Shown here one piece after another: positions 1 through 4,345 of a stretch of DNA of 8,545 nucleotides; within the stretch, counting starts at the first letter, position 1; each line of letters begins with the position of its first letter. The notes beneath the pieces were generated by a model. It did no database searches, was not told the origin of the DNA, and saw only the letters and a list, made by a program, of their open reading frames with translations. Location of the stretch: NCBI GenBank assembly GCA_041180805.1, contig JBEGQX010000298.1, positions 1 to 8,545 of the forward strand. The letters are read 5' to 3'. Origin of the DNA: JBEGQX01 sp041180805. GTDB taxonomy: Bacteria > Planctomycetota > Planctomycetia > Gemmatales > Gemmataceae. The position numbers and the translations under genes are program-made.

Positions 1-71
1 ATGCAGTTGGGAAAGTGGAAGCTGTTGTTCCAGGGTCTTGGCAATATCCAATATCAATCGCACATCCTTGG
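1..71. repeat. 71-bp exact direct repeat, copy 1 (at window edge)
   Basis: Positions 1-71 are identical to 609-679 in the same orientation (offset 608). Identity stops at position 72 (G here, C at 680). The left limit is unknown because the window starts here. The copy lies inside the hydrolase reading frame but encodes dehydrogenase C-terminal sequence. Confidence 0.97.
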
Positions 72-423
72 GAATGAGAAGATATGCTGGGGTTCTGCTA
101 CCGGTTTCACTGGAATAGGTTATCAGCCTGCGAACATAATTATCAATTTCCACCTCTTCTTCGACTTTCACATCGAATTCACATTTCTTCTCCTTGCCGG
201 GAAGTTTACCCATGACGGTTTCCATCCCCCGGACAATTTCGGCACGCCTTTTCAACCAGTCTTCTTTCGAGGCGACCCTTGCCACCGAGCCATCCGCCTT
301 GTGGTATTCGAGCAGATTTTCCCGGTTCAAGCGGGGCAACTTTTGTGGGGTTTCCGAAAACAACCCGGAAATGGTTACGAACAAAAGAGCTGCAACCAGG
401 GCAAAATGTACAGAAGCTTTCAT
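1..423 (-). CDS. Secreted alpha/beta hydrolase (acetylxylan esterase / dienelactone hydrolase-like), N-terminal part, chimeric at its 3' end
   Basis: Reading from ATG 423-421, the frame stays open to the window edge (141 codons). A good ribosome site (GGAG, 8 nt upstream) supports this start. Residues 1-22 form a signal peptide (Lys at 3, then a hydrophobic run). Residues 53-120 resemble, from memory, the pre-catalytic part of planctomycete secreted alpha/beta hydrolases: a WLKRRAEIVRGME helix, MGKLPG at 71-76, YVRRLITY at 96-103 and TPAYLLIPKD at 111-120. In this family the next section would be the first core beta strand and then the nucleophile elbow; neither is present. Instead residues 119-141 are identical to residues 236-258 of the neighbouring dehydrogenase, in frame, because positions 1-71 copy 609-679. 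The native hydrolase therefore ends at about residue 118-120. The family call rests on a short region without catalytic residues, so it is moderately secure; the esterase substrate is not determinable. The gene lies 98 bp downstream of the dehydrogenase stop. Confidence 0.65.
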   Translation of the reverse strand, partial: MKASVHFALVAALLFVTISGLFSETPQKLPRLNRENLLEYHKADGSVARVASKEDWLKRRAEIVRGMETVMGKLPGKEKKCEFDVKVEEEVEIDNYVRRLITYSSETGSRTPAYLLIPKDVRLILDIAKTLEQQLPLSQLH

Positions 424-444
424 GGCTTTCTCCAAATTGGGATA

Positions 445-458
445 TAAACCATGGTTTA
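445..458. promoter_or_regulatory. 14-bp perfect palindrome upstream of the hydrolase (possible operator)
   Basis: TAAACCATGGTTTA is its own reverse complement and lies 21 bp upstream of the hydrolase start, in the 98-bp gap after the dehydrogenase stop. Each half (TAAACC/GGTTTA) recurs in AGGTTTACC at 489-497 and 2683-2691. An operator role is inference; a short AT-rich palindrome can arise by chance. No convincing terminator was seen in this gap, so the hydrolase may be read through from the dehydrogenase. Confidence 0.3.
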
Positions 459-488
459 CATTAATTCCCGGGTTAACTCTAGGAAAAT

Positions 489-497
489 AGGTTTACC
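489..497. promoter_or_regulatory. Shared 9-bp motif AGGTTTACC, copy upstream of hydrolase
   Basis: AGGTTTACC (GGTAAACCT on the minus strand) lies about 65 bp upstream of the hydrolase ATG. The same 9 bases occur at 2683-2691 upstream of the transporter. Both sites are in non-coding DNA before minus-strand genes. It is a candidate binding site only. Confidence 0.3.
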
Positions 498-521
498 CTC
501 GCCTTAAATCGGCAAATGGTT

Positions 522-1382
522 TTACTTGCCCTTCTCAAATGCCTTGATGATGGCGCAATTATCCAAGTCACCATCACCATCCTGAATGACTTTTTCGAGC
601 AATTGCAAATGCAGTTGGGAAAGTGGAAGCTGTTGTTCCAGGGTCTTGGCAATATCCAATATCAATCGCACATCCTTGGCATGCTGGTGAAGCCGTGCCT
701 GGGGCTGAAAATCCCTCTCGATCATTTTGGCCCCCTTGTGCTGCATTACCATGGAGGCAGCGGGGCTTTGCATCAGCACTTGAAGAACATTTCGCTGATC
801 TAATCCCATGGCCTTGGCAAACATCAGGGTTTCGGCAAGCACAGCCCGGTTCATGCCCAGTGCCAGGTTATGCACCAGTTTCATCCTGCTGCCCGCACCA
901 CTTGCACCAATAAGAAAATGTTTTTCAGCAAGCTGATCCAGGATGGGCCGCACCTTTTCAAACGCCTGCGCATTGCCACCCACAAAAAGCAAAGCTTTGC
1001 CTTCCCTAAGCAATTCGCTTGAACCAGCAACCGTGCAATCCAGATAAGACACACCCAATGCCGATAAATCCTTCGATCGTCTTTCACAACACTCAGGGTC
1101 ACCCGTGGTTGTATCCAAAATGATGCAATGGGGTTTCAAAGATGGCCTGATAATAGCGAGAACTTCATCCACATGACGGTCTTCCGGCAGGGAAAGAATG
1201 ATCATATCGGCCAATCGGGCTACTTCCATGGCAGATATATGGCATGAAACCCCCTGGAAAATCGCACATTCTCTTTTTGCCGGGTCGATATCAAATCCGT
1301 GAAGCTGCTGGTTCCCTGGCGATAAGCGGCTGGCTATCGCGGAACCTAACAACCCAAGTCCGATCACGCCAATATGGTTCAA
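522..1382 (-). CDS. NAD(P)-dependent beta-hydroxyacid dehydrogenase (3-hydroxyisobutyrate dehydrogenase family)
   Basis: A 286-residue cytoplasmic enzyme of normal length for the family, which oxidises beta-hydroxyacids or reduces the matching semialdehydes. The N-terminal Rossmann fold has GLGLLG at residues 8-13. An acidic residue after the second strand (FDID, 30-33) favours NAD over NADP. The C-terminal helical domain has the GxGxxxK...N segment with catalytic-type Lys168 and Asn172. The usual substrate-site DxPVSGG reads DCTVAGSS here (115-122), so the first Ser is Ala119, followed by Gly120 and Ser121. The start is TTG 1382-1380: the frame is open further upstream, but that part overlaps the transporter gene and has no Rossmann similarity. 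From the TTG, the protein begins immediately before the first beta strand, GGAG lies 8 nt upstream, and TTGA overlaps the transporter TGA by 4 bp, indicating translational coupling. The substrate is unknown; tartronate semialdehyde, 3-hydroxyisobutyrate or succinic semialdehyde types are all possible. Confidence 0.9.
   Translation of the reverse strand: MNHIGVIGLGLLGSAIASRLSPGNQQLHGFDIDPAKRECAIFQGVSCHISAMEVARLADMIILSLPEDRHVDEVLAIIRPSLKPHCIILDTTTGDPECCERRSKDLSALGVSYLDCTVAGSSELLREGKALLFVGGNAQAFEKVRPILDQLAEKHFLIGASGAGSRMKLVHNLALGMNRAVLAETLMFAKAMGLDQRNVLQVLMQSPAASMVMQHKGAKMIERDFQPQARLHQHAKDVRLILDIAKTLEQQLPLSQLHLQLLEKVIQDGDGDLDNCAIIKAFEKGK
609..679. repeat. 71-bp exact direct repeat, copy 2 (native, inside dehydrogenase gene)
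   Basis: This copy encodes residues 236-258 of the dehydrogenase and fits smoothly into that protein's C-terminal helical domain, so it is judged the original. The matching copy is at 1-71. Confidence 0.97.
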
Positions 1383-2647
1383 GCAGCTTTCTCCGTGGAA
1401 GTTTGCGAGGTATCCGGTGCAAACAAAATGATAAACAGCCCAAGTCCAAACACAAGGCTGGTCACAGCGCCAATCCTTGCGTAATCCCCTCCAAACCAAC
1501 TTACAAGCAATGTGGAGCCCAACGCAAAAAAGCCAGCCACAATCCTTCCAAAATTAAAAGCTACTCCAATCCCGGTGGCGCGAACCGCGGTGGGGAACAA
1601 CTCGGGTAAATACAAAGGTAGCCATCCAAAATAAGTCACGCCAACAACCCCCACAATAAAAACCCAGGTGGAAAACCAGGGATGATCCGGGGTAAGAAAA
1701 AGAAAAATGTATTCACTTGTCAGCAAAGCCAGAAGGCTTATGCAAAAATAACTAAGTCGCCTACCTACCATACTGGCAAGCCAGCCCCCAAACAGGCTTC
1801 CAACAATCGCCCCAGAAGAACGGGTTATTTGTGTCCATGCTTTCACCCGGGGGTCCCCCTTGGCATCCCTGCCCTTGGTCTGGGAAACGGAATCTGCCCA
1901 AGGGATCAACCATGCCGCACTGACTGCGGTTCCCACTGTTGGCACAGCCCCAAGTGCTATTCCCAAAATGGTTCGCGAAATCCACGGTTTTTTCCAGATA
2001 GATTCAGTGGCAGAGCCTGCGCTGTACCGTTTTTCCTTCCAGCTTGCAGATTCAGGAACCAGTAAAAATATGAAAGCAGAAAGAAAGATGGGCGTACTGG
2101 CAACAAGGATAATCCAACGCCAGCCATCCACCGTAACCGGTACAAAGTAGGCAATGATCCCCAGAAGTACAAAGCCAAAATTAGCTGCTGCACCCAGCCA
2201 GCCTGAAATCCAGGCTTTGCTGGCACCTTGCCAGGCCTCGGTCACTAAAGCCACCGCATTTGGCCAGGTTCCACCCACACCCATGCAGGCCAGAAATCGA
2301 AGGCATAAAAGGACTTCTGGCTTGGAAAAGAAGTATCCACCCAGTGTGCCAAGAGAATAGCAGGCTACCGAAAAAGCCAGGGAGGTTTTTCTGCCCAACC
2401 GGTCCCCAAGAATACCAAAAACCCATCCACCCAGTGCAGCACCAAAAAGAAAAGATGTGACAAACCAGGAAAACCACATGGCGACCTGTTTTTCGCGTGA
2501 AAAAGGGTCTGCTATGGATGTAAAAAGATCCGTAAGCATGGTTCTGCCGATCAGGGGGAATAGGGAAATTTGCACCCCGGCACCCATCCATCCCAGAAAT
2601 CCAGCAAGCAATACCAACCATTTGTTCGAATACATCAATTGTGACAT
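1379..2647 (-). CDS. MFS transporter (sugar/organic-acid porter type)
   Basis: A 422-residue polytopic inner-membrane protein with about 12 hydrophobic segments in two halves. Family motifs are visible: GDRLGRK at 81-87 (MFS motif A, loop 2-3), VPESASW at 197-203 (the PES-x-x-W end of helix 6 in sugar-porter-like members), a second motif-A remnant VGRR at 294-297, and PELFPTAVRATGIG at 348-361. The N-terminal helix starts near residue 10. It probably imports a small organic acid or sugar derivative by proton symport; the substrate cannot be named from sequence. The start is ATG 2647-2645; there is only a weak ribosome site upstream, and Met5 is an alternative. Its stop overlaps the TTG start of the dehydrogenase, so the two are made together, which hints that the dehydrogenase acts on the imported compound (inference). 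Confidence 0.9.
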   Translation of the reverse strand: MSQLMYSNKWLVLLAGFLGWMGAGVQISLFPLIGRTMLTDLFTSIADPFSREKQVAMWFSWFVTSFLFGAALGGWVFGILGDRLGRKTSLAFSVACYSLGTLGGYFFSKPEVLLCLRFLACMGVGGTWPNAVALVTEAWQGASKAWISGWLGAAANFGFVLLGIIAYFVPVTVDGWRWIILVASTPIFLSAFIFLLVPESASWKEKRYSAGSATESIWKKPWISRTILGIALGAVPTVGTAVSAAWLIPWADSVSQTKGRDAKGDPRVKAWTQITRSSGAIVGSLFGGWLASMVGRRLSYFCISLLALLTSEYIFLFLTPDHPWFSTWVFIVGVVGVTYFGWLPLYLPELFPTAVRATGIGVAFNFGRIVAGFFALGSTLLVSWFGGDYARIGAVTSLVFGLGLFIILFAPDTSQTSTEKAA

Positions 2648-2682
2648 TTCATTGAATTACCACAAGAAACCCAGCCCGGCAA

Positions 2683-2691
2683 AGGTTTACC
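2683..2691. promoter_or_regulatory. Shared 9-bp motif AGGTTTACC, copy upstream of MFS transporter
   Basis: Identical to 489-497 and located about 36 bp upstream of the transporter ATG, in the same orientation relative to its downstream gene. A possible regulator site linking transporter and hydrolase expression; unproven. Confidence 0.3.
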
Positions 2692-2731
2692 TATCCAAGG
2701 AGCATTCTCGGTACTATGAAATCAATTCATG

Positions 2732-2757
2732 AAAAATGGTGTATAACTTCCATTTTT
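2732..2757. repeat. Inverted repeat, 8-bp arms, in divergent promoter region
   Basis: AAAAATGG (2732-2739) and CCATTTTT (2750-2757) are perfect arms around a 10-nt spacer containing TATAAC. The position between divergent genes suits an operator better than a terminator, although the T-run means weak terminator activity cannot be excluded. Confidence 0.45.
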
Positions 2758-2830
2758 GTGTTCCCAACAACATTTGCAATCCGATAAAATTCATGTAATC
2801 TTCTCATAAATTTGATTTGGGAGCTTTGCT

Positions 2831-3265
2831 GTGCCATTTTCCAAGCTCACTTCCACTCTGCTGGTACTCTTTGCGTTGGCCCTAACGGGGTGTGGTGGTT
2901 CCCCAAAAGAATCCTCACTGCCAACCGACCCAACTTATCTCGCTTTGGAAAAGATCGGCAATGCTTACATTCGTATAGCCCCACCCCCCCAGCAAAAGGC
3001 GGAATTAGTTGCTGCCTTGAAAGGTTTTGGCAAGCCGGAAGAAATACTGAAATCCCCCAATGATGGGCATGAGTTCATCATTGTCTACGGGGTAAAGCTG
3101 CAAATGCTGAAAGCCACCGCTAATGAAATCCCCGTGGTTGCTTTTGAAAAATTCGGTAAGGATGGCAAACGCTATGTTCTGCGAGGTCGCAACGGTATCA
3201 CTCAACTAACCGATGCTGAACTTCGGGAGGCAAAATTCCCCGATGGCTACAAACTACCTTTTTAA
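2831..3265 (+). CDS. Small planctomycete lipoprotein of unknown function
   Basis: A 144-residue protein starting at GTG 2831, with GGGAG 7 nt upstream. Residues 6-20 are a hydrophobic signal segment ending in a clear lipobox, LTGC at 18-21, so Cys21 should be lipidated and the protein anchored to a membrane on its outer side. Gly follows the Cys, which by the E. coli rule would not retain it in the inner membrane; the rule is untested here. The mature part (about 124 residues) is charged, with mixed helix and strand character and no recognised domain. It precedes the DUF1559 gene by 23 bp with no terminator between, so the two are probably one operon. Small lipoproteins next to DUF1559 genes are common in planctomycetes, which suggests a shared envelope role (inference). 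Confidence 0.88.
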   Translation: MPFSKLTSTLLVLFALALTGCGGSPKESSLPTDPTYLALEKIGNAYIRIAPPPQQKAELVAALKGFGKPEEILKSPNDGHEFIIVYGVKLQMLKATANEIPVVAFEKFGKDGKRYVLRGRNGITQLTDAELREAKFPDGYKLPF

Positions 3266-3288
3266 TTCTTTCTTTTTTGGAGTTGAAC

Positions 3289-4227
3289 ATGAATGTTGTG
3301 GTTAAAAGAAAGGGGTTCACGCTGATTGAACTCCTGGTGGTGATTGCGATCATCGCGATTCTGATCGGACTTCTATTGCCAGCAGTACAAAAAGTACGCG
3401 AGGCTGCCAACAAAATGCGTTGTGGAAACAACCTGAAGCAATGTGGCCTTGCCATGCAAGTTCACCATGATCAGTTAGGGGTATTTCCTTCCGGTGGATT
3501 GGCTTGGAGTTCCGACCGCATTATGAATGGTTCCATGCCTGCAGATTATCAAACACAGACTTGGGGATGGGCCTACCAGATTTTACCCTACATGGAACAA
3601 AGGGCTTTGTGGGAACACCCTAGTTCAGCCACTGTGGCGGGAACCTCACTTACTATGATGCTTTGCCCTTCCCTGCGTGGCCCCACAAAATTCCCTTATA
3701 CGCAATCAGTTCCCAATGGGGATCGTGCCCAGATGGATTATGTTGGCAATGGCGGCACTTGGGGAACATGGGGAAATTTCACATCTGCAGGCAATAGCCT
3801 AGATGGCCCTCTTGTTCCATCTCCAAAAGATTCTGCCGGGAATAACCAATCCACAAAAACGATTAAACTTTCAAACATCAAGGATGGCACCTCAAACACT
3901 TTGTTAGTTGGGGAAAAATATTTAAATCTTAAAGCGGCCTCCACAACTTCCGATTGTAATGACGATCAAGGCTGGGTGGACGGATGGGATAACGACACTA
4001 TTTGTTTTGTTCGAGGCACCGCTTCTACAAATCCAATTTATCCCCCTCAACCACATGGTGCAGTTGGTACCTGTGGAAGTATTTTCGGGACAATTCATAC
4101 TACTTTAACCACCGTTTTCTGCGATGGTTCTGTCCATTCGATTAACATGAACATCAATCCAAACACTTGGCTCTATCTTTGCGGAATCGAGGATGGTCAG
4201 GTAATTAATGGTAATGAAATCAATTAA
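3289..4227 (+). CDS. DUF1559 pseudopilin-like protein with type IV prepilin N-terminus
   Basis: A 312-residue protein. A short basic leader (KRKG) is followed by the prepilin peptidase site G9|FTLIE with Glu at mature position 5, then a hydrophobic helix to about residue 31. Next come CGNNLKQCGLAM (45-56), DQLGVFPSGG (61-70), DGTSNTLLVGE (199-209) and a C-terminal DGSV segment (279-282), all typical of DUF1559, a family greatly expanded in planctomycetes. The usual H-X9-DG motif is H270-X8-D279-G280 here, one residue short. The start is ATG 3289, with GGAG 6 nt upstream; a TTG at 3277 gives only four more residues and would overlap the ribosome site. The protein is probably inserted by the Sec/type II secretion-type pathway and processed by a PilD-like peptidase. 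Whether it forms a pseudopilus or a surface layer component is not known. Confidence 0.95.
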   Translation: MNVVVKRKGFTLIELLVVIAIIAILIGLLLPAVQKVREAANKMRCGNNLKQCGLAMQVHHDQLGVFPSGGLAWSSDRIMNGSMPADYQTQTWGWAYQILPYMEQRALWEHPSSATVAGTSLTMMLCPSLRGPTKFPYTQSVPNGDRAQMDYVGNGGTWGTWGNFTSAGNSLDGPLVPSPKDSAGNNQSTKTIKLSNIKDGTSNTLLVGEKYLNLKAASTTSDCNDDQGWVDGWDNDTICFVRGTASTNPIYPPQPHGAVGTCGSIFGTIHTTLTTVFCDGSVHSINMNINPNTWLYLCGIEDGQVINGNEIN

Positions 4228-4248
4228 TACTGAAATCTTTTAGATTTT

Positions 4249-4275
4249 AGCCCCGGTGTAAGCCGGGGCTTTTTT
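4249..4275 (+). terminator. Rho-independent terminator after the DUF1559 gene
   Basis: AGCCCCGG (4249-4256) and CCGGGGCT (4263-4270) form a perfect 8-bp GC-rich stem with a 6-nt loop, followed by a run of six T (4270-4275). It begins 21 bp after the DUF1559 stop and separates that operon from the channel gene. Confidence 0.95.
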
Positions 4276-4290
4276 ATTGCTCGCAAACAA

Positions 4291-4318
4291 TTGAACACTT
4301 TTTAAATATTGGTAGCCT
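4291..4318 (+). promoter_or_regulatory. Possible sigma70-like promoter for the channel gene
   Basis: TTGAAC (4291-4296) and TAGCCT (4313-4318) are separated by 16 bp, between the terminator and the channel start. The -35 matches consensus well and the -10 poorly. A promoter is required somewhere here because the terminator blocks read-through; this exact pair is only a guess. Confidence 0.25.
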
Positions 4319-4345
4319 AGAGTCTAATTCCACGGGGGCCTTTCC

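Larger units (their letters stand above)
2648..2830. promoter_or_regulatory. Divergent intergenic region between transporter and lipoprotein
   Basis: This 183-bp AT-rich spacer must hold promoters for both the leftward transporter operon and the rightward lipoprotein/DUF1559 operon. It contains the AGGTTTACC motif at 2683-2691, the inverted repeat at 2732-2757 and a weak plus-strand promoter candidate (TTGCAA at 2774-2779, TAATCT at 2796-2801, 16-bp spacing). No small gene was seen. Confidence 0.6.

Noticed and set aside
1..447. Plus-strand open frame of 148 codons at the left edge
   Set aside because: Antisense to the hydrolase. Its product resembles no family I recognise, while the minus strand gives a signal peptide, ribosome site and a recognisable hydrolase N-terminus.
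1383..1499. N-terminal extension of the dehydrogenase to an upstream ATG at 1499
   Set aside because: It lies entirely inside the transporter gene in another frame and has no Rossmann-like sequence; the TTG at 1382 has a good ribosome site and begins just before the first beta strand.
2732..2757. Inverted repeat read as an intrinsic terminator
   Set aside because: It lies between divergently transcribed genes, has an AT-rich stem and a 10-nt loop; no gene ends into it.
3277..3288. TTG start at 3277 for the DUF1559 gene
   Set aside because: It would place the start inside the GGAG ribosome site that serves ATG 3289, and would add only four residues to the prepilin leader.
4228..4345. Small gene between the DUF1559 and channel genes
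   Set aside because: The 118-bp spacer holds a terminator and probably a promoter; no start with a ribosome site and a sensible frame was seen.
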